Shown here piece after piece: positions 1-7,847 of a DNA stretch of 11,192 bases. The DNA is taken from contig DDPN01000160.1 of NCBI GenBank assembly GCA_002342205.1, positions 18,708-29,899 of the forward strand, read 5' to 3'. A model generated the notes under the pieces. The model had not been told where the DNA came from, searched no databases, and saw nothing but the letters and a program-made list of their open reading frames with translations. The stretch is from Chitinophagaceae bacterium UBA2467. GTDB taxonomy: Bacteria; Bacteroidota; Bacteroidia; Chitinophagales; Chitinophagaceae. A program made the translations under genes and the position numbers. Each line of letters begins with the position of its first letter. Position 1 is the stretch's first letter.

Positions 1-20
1 CGATTGTGCAAAGAAGTCAT
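1..20 (-). CDS. Possible start of a leftward gene, cut by the window edge
   Basis: An ATG on the minus strand (18-20) opens a frame reading M-T-S-L-H-N before the window ends. What supports a real gene is the upstream context: a good Bacteroidota-type promoter lies about 60 bases upstream on the same strand, and the 110-base gap after the DUF5686 gene is otherwise empty. Six codons are too few to identify a product. The start could also be a chance ATG, with the real gene beginning further left. Confidence 0.3.
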
Positions 21-81
21 AAAAAGAATTTTAGTTCGATCAGAACCCCAATTGCAGGTTGGGCAAAATTCCAAATCAGCA

Positions 82-109
82 CAAAGATAAAATAAATCAA
101 AAAACTCAA
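82..109 (-). promoter_or_regulatory. Bacteroidota-type promoter, reading leftward
   Basis: On the minus strand, TATCTTTG (82-89) matches the Bacteroidota -7 consensus TAnnTTTG exactly. A TTG (107-109) lies 17 bases upstream, within the spacing accepted for the -33 element of this sigma-ABfr type promoter. Transcription would begin around position 75, giving a leader of about 55 bases before the ATG at 18-20. The -33 box falls just after the DUF5686 stop codon, so the leftward gene seems to have its own promoter rather than depending only on read-through. This is consensus matching only. Confidence 0.5.
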
Positions 110-110
110 C

Positions 111-2576
111 CTACATCCCCTTGAAACCAATTCGAATTCCTGAAATCACTACCCCACCCGGCTGATAGCCTGTCACATAATCAATACGGAATTGCTTCAA
201 TAGATTGTCAACACCTACAAACCACTCGACATGGTTTTTTTCTTTTGAAACATAGCAGGCATTCACACCCACTATGAGGTAGGGTTTTAGCTTTTTAACT
301 ATAGGAATTTTATTTGTCAAAAGCCCACGTAAGTTATACTCCAAATGTCCTAACCCATACCACTTTTCAGTATGACTTAATTGGTAGACAGGCAAAACTT
401 GGAAGCTATTGAGATATTCACTGGCTAGTTGAGAGTTGTTGCCATTGAAATGGATATAATCAGGTAATGGCACAGAGTCCCTATTTAAAAATCCTCCTGT
501 TGCCAACCGAATGCGTAGCAATCCTTTCAAACCAAAGTTGTAACTATCGGTAACACCAATTTTCCATTTGGAATACTTTCCGTCACTTTTAAAAACATTT
601 TTTAATGCCTTCGAATAGGTAAAACTAAAGACTGGTTTATCACTGCCAACATTTACAATTCGCTCAGGTAACTTTATGTAGCGTGTTCCCGGCTGCCAAC
701 GTAAAGAAAATGACACATCAGCCAATTGATGATTTAAGATATTGCTGGATGATAACTCTACTGGATAATTGGGTGTGTAGGCTCTATCCGTTTTATTAAC
801 CCATGTATAGGAGGTAGTATTATTAAGCGCCTTTCTGTTTTCGAACCGAAAATTTAATCCTAAAGAAAGACCAGCGCCTAGTGCAGTATTGTACCCTAAG
901 CGAAACACAAAGGCCTCATATGATTTAATACGATTTTGTTCAAATAACAAACATGACAATGTATTACCTCGATCAGTGATGGGACTCTGCGGATTAAATT
1001 GTAGAACTTGACGACCTATCCCAAAAAAGAAATTACTGCGTAACTGCGTAGCTGGCGTATAATTAGTTGAGAAATATGGATTGATATGTCCATTTAAGAG
1101 GCCTGTTCGAATCGTAAGCGCTCCTGAAATTGAACGTCGAGAAGTACCACTATCCAGTTTACTTTGAAAGCGTAAAACAGGTTGCAAAACCATGCCCTCT
1201 GCGGGGGTAAACGCAACTTGTTCTAGCAGCGGATTCAGACTTAGAGAAAATTTATTCCCCTTTGTCAAGATTGTTTGTCCAGTCAAAATCAATTTAGGAA
1301 GCGTAAACTTGTTACGAATCTTATTTAGCGAATCCAAGTAGCGCGGTTCCATTCTTCTTTTTTCGAGACTATCCTTTTTCACATAGTCAATTTGCTCCTC
1401 TGCCGTTAACGGAATAGGCCTAATTGTATCCCAATAAAGAGAAGTCCTTTTATTAGAGCTATCCTCATATCGGAGCAAAAAGCGGTCAAACGCACGCTTA
1501 TTCCAAGCTGGATTTAATTGATAGCGCGAGTAAACATTAATAAAACTTCCAAATGCATCAAAGCCGAACTTCTTAGCTGCTGGATATAATACTTGACTAG
1601 CTAACATCCATCGACCCCGGTCTACTTCCTGGTATAACTGCACAAAACGAAGTGTGTCTACTAATTCAAGTTGTTGCGATTTATTCAAAAGTAATTCCAC
1701 TGAATGCAATTGCCAGTCCTCTTGTACAATGGAGATCTCACCTTCAAAAAGAGGCTCACCCTTTCTTTTTGGAATAACTTTTATTCTGCTAATTAATTTT
1801 TCATTTTCCGAAAACGTCCCTAGCAATTTATAACGATAAAAAGAAAATGCGTTAGAAGCTAATGGAGAAACAAAACCACGCGGATTCAACTGAGTGCCTG
1901 TTAAAACCAAGTTTTTATAGAGCGAGTATTGGTCGGGCACTGCTAAACCAAAACCATCTGTATTCCCACTTACTTTTGAAGAGACTACAACAATCTTTTT
2001 TTCCTTTTGATTCTGTTGAGAAAATCTGGAAATCGTTTCTGATAAATACAAAATCTTTTTTTTACTTGAATCACCATCTTCAAAATCTACCTTTTGTGAC
2101 AGAAAACGACTTGGGAAATCACGTAACCGCAGTTGGCCTTTGGAGTACACCTCACAGTTAAATGATTCGGAATTTGTTTGATTTTGCTCTTGTCTGCGAA
2201 TCATTTCACGGATCAGTCTGTTCGCAGGATTTTCTTTATTAGAAACTGTAATAGTAGGTAAAACCAACTCTTGTTTTTCTAAAAAAAAGTCAAGCGTAAC
2301 CGCATACCCTTCAACCTGTATCTGTTTTTCTTGGGTAGCATATCCTACATATTGACACGAGAGACGATAGACCCCAGGTTGGAGTTCAATTTCATAAAAG
2401 CCCTCTCCGTTGGCTGTCACACCCTTACCCTTTCCGATCACCAAAATTGAAGCAAAAGGAAGCGCATGCCCGTCTTTATCTGCAACCTTGCCACGAATGA
2501 GTGTACAATTACCTTGCAGCGAAAAAAACTGAACAATAAAATAAACAATCCCAACCCTTAGAAAATACCAGCGCAC
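111..2576 (-). CDS. DUF5686 outer-membrane protein with N-terminal CarboxypepD_reg-like domain
   Basis: An 821-residue exported protein, probably in the outer membrane. Residues 1-22 look like a Sec signal peptide (a basic residue, then a hydrophobic run ending near Leu-Gln-Gly). A carboxypeptidase-regulatory-like beta-sandwich follows (about 27-105: IRGKVADKDG, PFASILV, GEGFYEIEL, CQYVGY), as on TonB-dependent receptors. From about 115 the DUF5686 family begins: NPANRLIREMIRR, the E-V-Y-x-K-G region at 142-147, the KVSG motif at 201-204 and FYRYKLLGTF at 247-256. The C-terminal half (about 430 onward) is rich in alternating aromatic/polar strands, consistent with a beta-barrel. There is no TonB-box or plug domain, so it is not a SusC-type receptor. 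The family's function is not established. Translation starts at GTG, directly after the stop of the upstream gene; the next in-frame Met is at about 125, after the signal peptide and first domain, so GTG is the best start. It is the last gene of a five-gene minus-strand block. Confidence 0.9.
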   Translation of the reverse strand: MRWYFLRVGIVYFIVQFFSLQGNCTLIRGKVADKDGHALPFASILVIGKGKGVTANGEGFYEIELQPGVYRLSCQYVGYATQEKQIQVEGYAVTLDFFLEKQELVLPTITVSNKENPANRLIREMIRRQEQNQTNSESFNCEVYSKGQLRLRDFPSRFLSQKVDFEDGDSSKKKILYLSETISRFSQQNQKEKKIVVVSSKVSGNTDGFGLAVPDQYSLYKNLVLTGTQLNPRGFVSPLASNAFSFYRYKLLGTFSENEKLISRIKVIPKRKGEPLFEGEISIVQEDWQLHSVELLLNKSQQLELVDTLRFVQLYQEVDRGRWMLASQVLYPAAKKFGFDAFGSFINVYSRYQLNPAWNKRAFDRFLLRYEDSSNKRTSLYWDTIRPIPLTAEEQIDYVKKDSLEKRRMEPRYLDSLNKIRNKFTLPKLILTGQTILTKGNKFSLSLNPLLEQVAFTPAEGMVLQPVLRFQSKLDSGTSRRSISGALTIRTGLLNGHINPYFSTNYTPATQLRSNFFFGIGRQVLQFNPQSPITDRGNTLSCLLFEQNRIKSYEAFVFRLGYNTALGAGLSLGLNFRFENRKALNNTTSYTWVNKTDRAYTPNYPVELSSSNILNHQLADVSFSLRWQPGTRYIKLPERIVNVGSDKPVFSFTYSKALKNVFKSDGKYSKWKIGVTDSYNFGLKGLLRIRLATGGFLNRDSVPLPDYIHFNGNNSQLASEYLNSFQVLPVYQLSHTEKWYGLGHLEYNLRGLLTNKIPIVKKLKPYLIVGVNACYVSKEKNHVEWFVGVDNLLKQFRIDYVTGYQPGGVVISGIRIGFKGM

Positions 2577-2936
2577 TCAACTTTTGTTTTTGCTCATGCG
2601 AAGATAACTTCCCGTAATGGCAGTTACTCCTCCCAAAAGCCCTCCGATTATACTGGTAAGCATTAATAATGCAGCTGATGAGCCCTGTAAGGGAAATATC
2701 GAAGCGATTTGTTTTGACAAAATGCTTGCATTTTGCCAATCAATCCACCAAGCCAGTCCACCCCAGGCTAAAAACATTCCTAAGAAACCTGCGGCAAATG
2801 CTCTGGAAGGAACTTGATGTATAACAAGTGCAACTAAAAAAGATACACAAACAAAACCCCACCAGGGAACTCCGCTGATCAGTGAGATGCCTATGCCTCC
2901 CAACAGAGTGGCTATTATAGATAAAGAAAATTTCAT
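2577..2936 (-). CDS. Small four-helix integral membrane protein, unknown function
   Basis: A 119-residue hydrophobic protein that I cannot assign to a characterised family. Four membrane segments are visible: about 5-22, 25-41, 46-65 and 86-108, the last glycine-rich (SIIGGLLGGVTAITG). A short amphipathic stretch (about 66-85) links helices three and four, and a basic tail (RMSKNKS) follows helix four, suggesting a cytoplasmic C-terminus. The ATG start at 2934-2936 is 10 bases after the penicillin acylase stop. The TGA stop directly abuts the GTG start of the DUF5686 gene, so it is very likely co-transcribed and perhaps translationally coupled to it. That the frame is preserved between two real genes with tight spacing argues it is a true gene. 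Position suggests an envelope role, but no more can be said. Confidence 0.8.
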   Translation of the reverse strand: MKFSLSIIATLLGGIGISLISGVPWWGFVCVSFLVALVIHQVPSRAFAAGFLGMFLAWGGLAWWIDWQNASILSKQIASIFPLQGSSAALLMLTSIIGGLLGGVTAITGSYLRMSKNKS

Positions 2937-2946
2937 ACGTAAGTTT

Positions 2947-5388
2947 TTAAGATTTTTTTACTTGTAAAGTCCATTTAATGCGTGCATCACCTTTATCATT
3001 ATCTCTCATGAGCCAACATTTGTTGTACTCACCTTTTTCCCAAACTGAAACATTATTATCATAAAAACGGCTACCTGGATTGCCACTTTGACCTCCTGGA
3101 AAAACACCATAAGCTTCAATACCATCAACCAAATGCACAATCATTCTCCAACTTGGACCATGACTATGCTTGATTGCATTTACGATATTACCGTAACCCC
3201 CTACTGTCAAGCCTTTTCGGGCGAATGCAGGCAGCGCATCTTTTAGTAAATGATAAATACTGGGATTCATAAACTTACTCCATACCAACTTTCCTTCCGC
3301 CTCTTTTTGTTGCAAATTGGCCGCTGCTTTTTTAAAAGCAGTTGTAACAGTGATAGACAACGTTTCTTTTTGTGGTGTCGTAATATCATCGGCATATACT
3401 AGCGCTGTATCTTTTAATAATAATTCCAAGGTAGTCTGCTCTGTTGGCCACGTAGCAGCAGGGCTGGTACGATTCACCTCGTCTGACCATATTGAAAATT
3501 GTACGCTATCCCAAAAGCATTGAAAAATAGTCTGCCCGATTGAGTTGGGTGTTGCATACAAATCCCAATTTTTAAACTGCTGGAGATAAGACAATTCCTT
3601 TGCGTTCAGCTGGCTTTCTATTACATTTTTCAATAATACAGGCCGAAGATCTTCAGCAGAGGTATTAAAATAATCATAGTGTAACGCCATCATATCTGCA
3701 GGAGTAATTCCAGACATGGATGCTAACTTTTTATCAATTCTAATCCCACGAGCAGTAATGTAACTACCAGGAATAAAATAGGGATACGTAGAATCTGCAG
3801 CGCGCTGATTGGCACTTTGCAAATACCCACGTTCTGGATTTAAACTATGTGGATTTTCTTGTTGTGGAATATATCCTTGCCACAAAAAACTGCTGTCTTC
3901 ACCAGGCATTACATATAAGCCCTGCTTATCCCAACGAGCCGGGAACTTACCCTGTTGCCAAATGGCGATATCACCTGTACGTGAGGCAAAAATGAAATTT
4001 TGTCCAGGACAGGTGAAAGTGCGAATTGCTTCTTCGTAATCGGCGTAATTATGTGCTCGATTTAATTTATAAAAAGTCATTCCCTCGTTACTTGGGTCAT
4101 GAGCTGCCCATCGTACGGCAAGATTTCTATTGGCAGAAGCACCTGTCGAAAATTGTTTGTCAAACTGAACAGGACCAAAAATTGTATAGGCTACAGTGTC
4201 AAAAACGGATAAACTGTCTTTGACTTTTATTTCTTCGACTCGAAGTTTAGAGGGCACCCATTTTCCTGCAAACCAGTATTCTTTTTTACTATCATCTTTG
4301 AATTTAATTTCATAATAATCTTTGACATCACGTTGAGAATTGGTAACTCCCCAAGCGATACTGTCATTAAAACCAATCACTACAAATGGGCATCCAGGCA
4401 ATGAAACCCCATATGCGTTAGAGCTAGTTGACTTAAGTTGAATCTCAAACCAGATAGAAGGCAAGGAGAGTTCGAGGTGAGGATCATTAGCTAGTATAGG
4501 GGCTCCACTTTTTGTTTTTGATCCCGCCACAACCCAGTTATTACTTCCATTACCCGGATCAGGTCTGTCAATAATTTGAGCAGCTACCGTTTGCTTATTA
4601 TTTAAATAAAGCGAATCAGCAATAGCTGGTTTTGCAGGAATAACACCCGGTTTTGGGTAAAGCGTTCCGTTGGGGACAATGGGGAGTAATGAATCAGGCA
4701 CCTGCGGATACAATCTGGACAACTCTTCTGGCATAAAAATTGATTTCGCATTGGTGTTTGCTAAATCATTTTCTGTTCCAGCTGAGAGCATTTTAGCCAT
4801 CATTTTTAATAATAATGCCGACTTTAGATTTGTCCACCGCTCTGGAGTCACATGCATTAATTTATACTCAATTGGTAAAGCCGCCTCAGTCAATTGATCA
4901 ATGTAAGAATTAACTCCTGCGGTATATGAATCAAAGATGGTTTTAGATAAAGGATCCTCCTCCATTTCTTTCAATGCATTTTCTGCAGCAAAAACCATCC
5001 CGAGGCGACGTTGCTCACGATCAAAATTAATCGCCTTTGACCCTGCCAATTCACTCGCCCGGCCAGCCGCAGCTCTTGTTTGCAAATCAATTTGAAACAA
5101 CCTGAAACGAGCATGTAAATACCCTTGAATAAAATAAAGATCTTCCTCATTTTCTGCAAAAACATGCGGAACTAATCGATCATCAAAATAAACAGTAGCA
5201 TCGCCTTTTAGCCCTTTCAATTGTAAGGTTCCACCATAATCCATTCCAATGGGTTCGGCATTCTGCCAAAAACCATATTGAGGGCTTAAAAATTTTCCGA
5301 GTGGTGGAATTTTACCGAGTGGGCGATCGAGCGCTACTACCAATGCAATAGATAGCGTGGCGGATGCTAAAAACGGAGCAATACGCAT
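2947..5388 (-). CDS. Penicillin acylase family protein (Ntn hydrolase)
   Basis: An 813-residue precursor of the penicillin G acylase/AHL acylase/cephalosporin acylase family, which hydrolyses amide bonds after self-cleavage into alpha and beta chains. Residues 1-20 are hydrophobic and serve as signal or membrane anchor, so the enzyme should act in the periplasm or on the membrane. The autocleavage site and nucleophile are clear: G-S-N-N-W at 281-285, with Ser282 becoming the beta-chain N-terminus. N-D-P-H-L follows at 301-305, as in active members. Other family marks are the alpha-chain D-R-x-x-V-P-H stretch at 70-75, the P-G-Q-N-F-I-F-A region with G-D-I-A-I-W-Q-Q-G shortly after, and the C-terminal G-G-Q-S-G-N-P-G-S at 765-773. 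Length and domain order are normal, and nothing suggests inactivation. The substrate cannot be read from sequence: members act on beta-lactams, acyl-homoserine lactones or other N-acyl amides. The gene lies 36 bp after pcm and 10 bp before the small membrane protein. Confidence 0.93.
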   Translation of the reverse strand: MRIAPFLASATLSIALVVALDRPLGKIPPLGKFLSPQYGFWQNAEPIGMDYGGTLQLKGLKGDATVYFDDRLVPHVFAENEEDLYFIQGYLHARFRLFQIDLQTRAAAGRASELAGSKAINFDREQRRLGMVFAAENALKEMEEDPLSKTIFDSYTAGVNSYIDQLTEAALPIEYKLMHVTPERWTNLKSALLLKMMAKMLSAGTENDLANTNAKSIFMPEELSRLYPQVPDSLLPIVPNGTLYPKPGVIPAKPAIADSLYLNNKQTVAAQIIDRPDPGNGSNNWVVAGSKTKSGAPILANDPHLELSLPSIWFEIQLKSTSSNAYGVSLPGCPFVVIGFNDSIAWGVTNSQRDVKDYYEIKFKDDSKKEYWFAGKWVPSKLRVEEIKVKDSLSVFDTVAYTIFGPVQFDKQFSTGASANRNLAVRWAAHDPSNEGMTFYKLNRAHNYADYEEAIRTFTCPGQNFIFASRTGDIAIWQQGKFPARWDKQGLYVMPGEDSSFLWQGYIPQQENPHSLNPERGYLQSANQRAADSTYPYFIPGSYITARGIRIDKKLASMSGITPADMMALHYDYFNTSAEDLRPVLLKNVIESQLNAKELSYLQQFKNWDLYATPNSIGQTIFQCFWDSVQFSIWSDEVNRTSPAATWPTEQTTLELLLKDTALVYADDITTPQKETLSITVTTAFKKAAANLQQKEAEGKLVWSKFMNPSIYHLLKDALPAFARKGLTVGGYGNIVNAIKHSHGPSWRMIVHLVDGIEAYGVFPGGQSGNPGSRFYDNNVSVWEKGEYNKCWLMRDNDKGDARIKWTLQVKKS

Positions 5389-5424
5389 AACAGGATTTTG
5401 TAGAGGAAAGGTAAGAATAAAGAT

Positions 5425-6081
5425 TCAGCTTTCCTTTCCCGTTAACATAGGCACAAAGGAGAATTCATCAAATATCTCTTCCCGTGTTGCCCCATCGCTG
5501 AGCTTAGTAATTTTTTTCATTTGCTGAATATTCCCCTCTCCAACAGGAACAACCATCCATCCTCCTGGACGCAATTGCTCTAAAAGAGCAAATGGAATTT
5601 GGGGTGCAGCTGCCGTAATCAAAATTTTATCAAAGGGAGCAAACGTAGGAAGCCCTTGATAGCCGTCGCCATAAAAGAATTTTATACCAGGTTGCTTTTG
5701 AAGCCATTCAAATTGTTTATTGGAATCGAACAACTTTCGCTGCCGTTCAATTGTATAAACTTGCGCCCCCAATGTAGCCAACACAACAGCTTGATAGGCA
5801 CTACCTGTACCTACTTCAAGTACCCGCTCATACTTTTGAATACTTAAAAGCTGAGTTTGATACGCAACGGTGTAAGGATGTGAAATAGTTTGTCCTTCTC
5901 CAATTGGAAAAGATCTGTTTTCGTATGCGATCTCTGCGAAAGCGGAATCCAGAAAAAAGTGACGGGGAACCTGTGCGATTGCTTGTAATACATTTTCATC
6001 GCTGATCCCGGCTTTTTTTAATTGATCTACCAATTTATGCCGAAGACCCTGGTGACGATGTTTGTCCTCTACTGGCCTCAT
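5425..6081 (-). CDS. pcm: Protein-L-isoaspartate O-methyltransferase (PIMT)
   Basis: A 218-residue cytosolic enzyme that methylates L-isoaspartyl residues in aged proteins using S-adenosylmethionine, starting their repair. Family marks appear in order: V-P-R-H-x-F at 38-43, G-E-G-Q-T-I-S-H-P-Y at 61-70, the SAM-binding motif I V-L-E-V-G-T-G-S at 87-94, I-E-R at 111-113 (acidic loop binding the SAM ribose), G-D-G-Y-Q-G at 138-143, F-D-K-I-L-I-T-A-A at 150-158, L-R-P-G-G at 170-174 and the terminal F-V-P-M at 209-212. Length is normal for bacterial PIMT. One oddity is that residue 95 in motif I is Ala (codon GCC), where the family usually has Gly (GTGSGYQ). The ATG overlaps the TGA of the upstream phospho-sugar mutase in the string ATGA, so translation is probably coupled to it. 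Confidence 0.95.
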   Translation of the reverse strand: MRPVEDKHRHQGLRHKLVDQLKKAGISDENVLQAIAQVPRHFFLDSAFAEIAYENRSFPIGEGQTISHPYTVAYQTQLLSIQKYERVLEVGTGSAYQAVVLATLGAQVYTIERQRKLFDSNKQFEWLQKQPGIKFFYGDGYQGLPTFAPFDKILITAAAPQIPFALLEQLRPGGWMVVPVGEGNIQQMKKITKLSDGATREEIFDEFSFVPMLTGKES

Positions 6082-7799
6082 ACATTCAAATCTGAAATGA
6101 TTGACTTTATTCTGTTTTTCAATTGGATCCCTACCTGATCAAACTGATCAGCAGTCGCAAGATTTTCTTTGACACTAAAATAGAATTTGATCTTTGGTTC
6201 TGTACCACTTGGACGGGCGGATATCACACTACCATTTTCAAGCAGAAATTGAATAACGTTAGATTTTGGAAGTGATAGAGACCACTGCTCACCAGTTTTA
6301 ATATTTCGACCTATTTGCTTTTCAAAATCTAACACTTCTATCACAGCGGATCCGCCGAGTTGAAGTGGAGGCTGCTTTCTAAACCCGTCCATCATTTCAG
6401 CAATTTCTTCTTGACCTTTTCTTCCTTTGCGAGTAATTGAAATAAGCTCTTCCAAATAGTAGCCGTGTTGAACACAGAGGTCAATTAATTTTTCATACAA
6501 ACTTCTACCCTTTTCTTTTTCATAAGCAGCCATTTCACACAACAGGGCCACAGCACTTACGCCGTCCTTGTCACGAATTTTATCTCCAATCATCAATCCA
6601 AAACTTTCTTCACCACCAATAATATAATTTTCATTCTTTTCCTTCTCACGAATCAAATCGGCAATCCATTTAAACCCAGTCAACACTCTGTAACAATTAA
6701 CCTGATTGGCTTTTGCCAACACATCAATCATCGGAGTTGTTACAATCGTAGTAATCACCATATCATTGGACTGCGCCAATCCTTTCTCTTTCCTTGCCTC
6801 TAATAGGTAGTTAAAAGCCAGGACAGCCGTTTGATTTCCATTTAATAATACCCACTCTCCTGCTGTATTTTTTACACCTATTGCCAGACGATCTGCATCA
6901 GGATCGGTTCCACACAAAATATCTGCATCAATTTCGGCTGCTAGTTTTAATCCCAGATGCATTGCTTCCGCCTCCTCTGGGTTAGGATATTTCACGGTTG
7001 GGAAATCACCATCAGGCTTTGACTGCTCTTCAACTATATGAATATTTTTGAACCCAAATTTTCTTAGAACGGGAGGTACCAATTTTATACCCGACCCATG
7101 AATGGGAGTGTAAACAATTTTAAGATCAGCATGCTTTTCAATAACGGTTGGGTATATACTCAACCCTTTTACCATTGAAATATATTGCTGGTCCATTTTA
7201 TCTCCCAAAGATGATATCAAGTTTTCGCCACCCGTCCACTTCACATCATTAACCCCGTTAATTTTCTCTACTTCCCGAATTACATTTTTATCATGCGGAG
7301 GCACTAATTGCGAACCATCATTCCAGTATGCTTTATAGCCATTATATTCTCTTGGATTATGGGATGCTGTGCAAACCACTCCCCCTTGACAACCTAATTC
7401 TCGGATTGTAAATGATAACTCAGGGGTTGGGCGTAAATCTTCAAAGAGATACACTTTTATTCCATTTGCAGCAAATACCTGTGCAGTAGTTTCAGCAAAA
7501 AAGCGACTATTGTTCCTACTATCATGCGCAATAGCCACACTAATTTCTCCTTGAAAAACACTCTTTAAATAATTAGCAAACCCCTGCGTTGCCATGCCAA
7601 CCGTATATTTATTCATACGGTTTGTTCCGACGCCCATTAAACCTCGCAAACCTCCTGTACCAAATTCTAAATTTTTATAAAAGGCGTCTTCTAGTTCAAC
7701 CGGATTGGTTTCAAGCAGCCGATTGATTTCCTGTTTCGTTTTATCATCATAATTACCTACTAACCACTTATTCAAATTCTCTTGTGCAATAGGATCCAT
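6078..7799 (-). CDS. Phospho-sugar mutase (phosphoglucomutase/phosphomannomutase, alpha-D-phosphohexomutase family)
   Basis: A 573-residue cytosolic enzyme that interconverts hexose 1- and 6-phosphates through a phosphoserine intermediate. All active-site loops are present: F-G-T-G-G-L-R-G at 46-53; the catalytic loop T-A-S-H-N-P at 144-149 with Ser146 as phosphoserine; the metal loop D-P-D-A-D-R at 299-304; the sugar-specificity loop G-G-E-E-S-F-G at 395-401; and the phosphate-binding loop R-P-S-G-T-E-P-K at 529-536. The roughly 570-residue length and GEES-type sugar loop fit the long phosphoglucomutase/phosphomannomutase group (PgcA/YbbT-like) better than the 450-residue GlmM or ManB groups, but the exact sugar cannot be fixed by eye. 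A longer frame begins 16 codons upstream; I chose the ATG at 7797-7799 because M-D-P at this point is usual for the family and the extension would run into the divergent gene. It is first in the five-gene block and overlaps pcm by 4 bp. Confidence 0.94.
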   Translation of the reverse strand: MDPIAQENLNKWLVGNYDDKTKQEINRLLETNPVELEDAFYKNLEFGTGGLRGLMGVGTNRMNKYTVGMATQGFANYLKSVFQGEISVAIAHDSRNNSRFFAETTAQVFAANGIKVYLFEDLRPTPELSFTIRELGCQGGVVCTASHNPREYNGYKAYWNDGSQLVPPHDKNVIREVEKINGVNDVKWTGGENLISSLGDKMDQQYISMVKGLSIYPTVIEKHADLKIVYTPIHGSGIKLVPPVLRKFGFKNIHIVEEQSKPDGDFPTVKYPNPEEAEAMHLGLKLAAEIDADILCGTDPDADRLAIGVKNTAGEWVLLNGNQTAVLAFNYLLEARKEKGLAQSNDMVITTIVTTPMIDVLAKANQVNCYRVLTGFKWIADLIREKEKNENYIIGGEESFGLMIGDKIRDKDGVSAVALLCEMAAYEKEKGRSLYEKLIDLCVQHGYYLEELISITRKGRKGQEEIAEMMDGFRKQPPLQLGGSAVIEVLDFEKQIGRNIKTGEQWSLSLPKSNVIQFLLENGSVISARPSGTEPKIKFYFSVKENLATADQFDQVGIQLKNRIKSIISDLNV

Positions 7800-7847
7800 T
7801 GTAATTGATTTTTGAAAGCGGAAAGTTACCGAAATTTGGGAGTACAT
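7800..7847. promoter_or_regulatory. 48-bp divergent intergenic region, probable back-to-back promoters
   Basis: Two divergently transcribed blocks share only 48 bases, so promoter elements must lie here or inside the coding starts. On the plus strand GATTTTTG (7807-7814) is one mismatch from TAnnTTTG, with a TTG 22 bases upstream (7782-7784) inside the mutase gene. On the minus strand TAACTTTC (7821-7828) is also one mismatch away, but no TTG lies at a suitable distance. GGGAG (7838-7842), five bases before the DUF2279 ATG, resembles a Shine-Dalgarno sequence, which is unusual in this phylum. The region's role is an inference from geometry; the individual boxes are weak. Confidence 0.35.

Noticed and set aside
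1862..2161. Plus-strand open frame of about 99 codons antisense to the DUF5686 gene
   Set aside because: It lies wholly inside a well-supported coding region, has no recognisable domain and no promoter, so it is a shadow frame.
2947..5388. Reading the acylase as a beta-lactam resistance gene
   Set aside because: Penicillin acylase homology does not imply beta-lactam hydrolysis, and no resistance or mobility genes surround it.
5406..5413. TACCTTTC on the minus strand upstream of the penicillin acylase gene, as a possible internal promoter
   Set aside because: One mismatch to TAnnTTTG and no TTG at 17-23 bases upstream; such boxes arise often by chance in AT-rich sequence.
7800..7847. N-terminal 16-codon extension of the phospho-sugar mutase
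   Set aside because: It reaches the ATG of the divergent gene, and family members start at or near the internal M-D-P.
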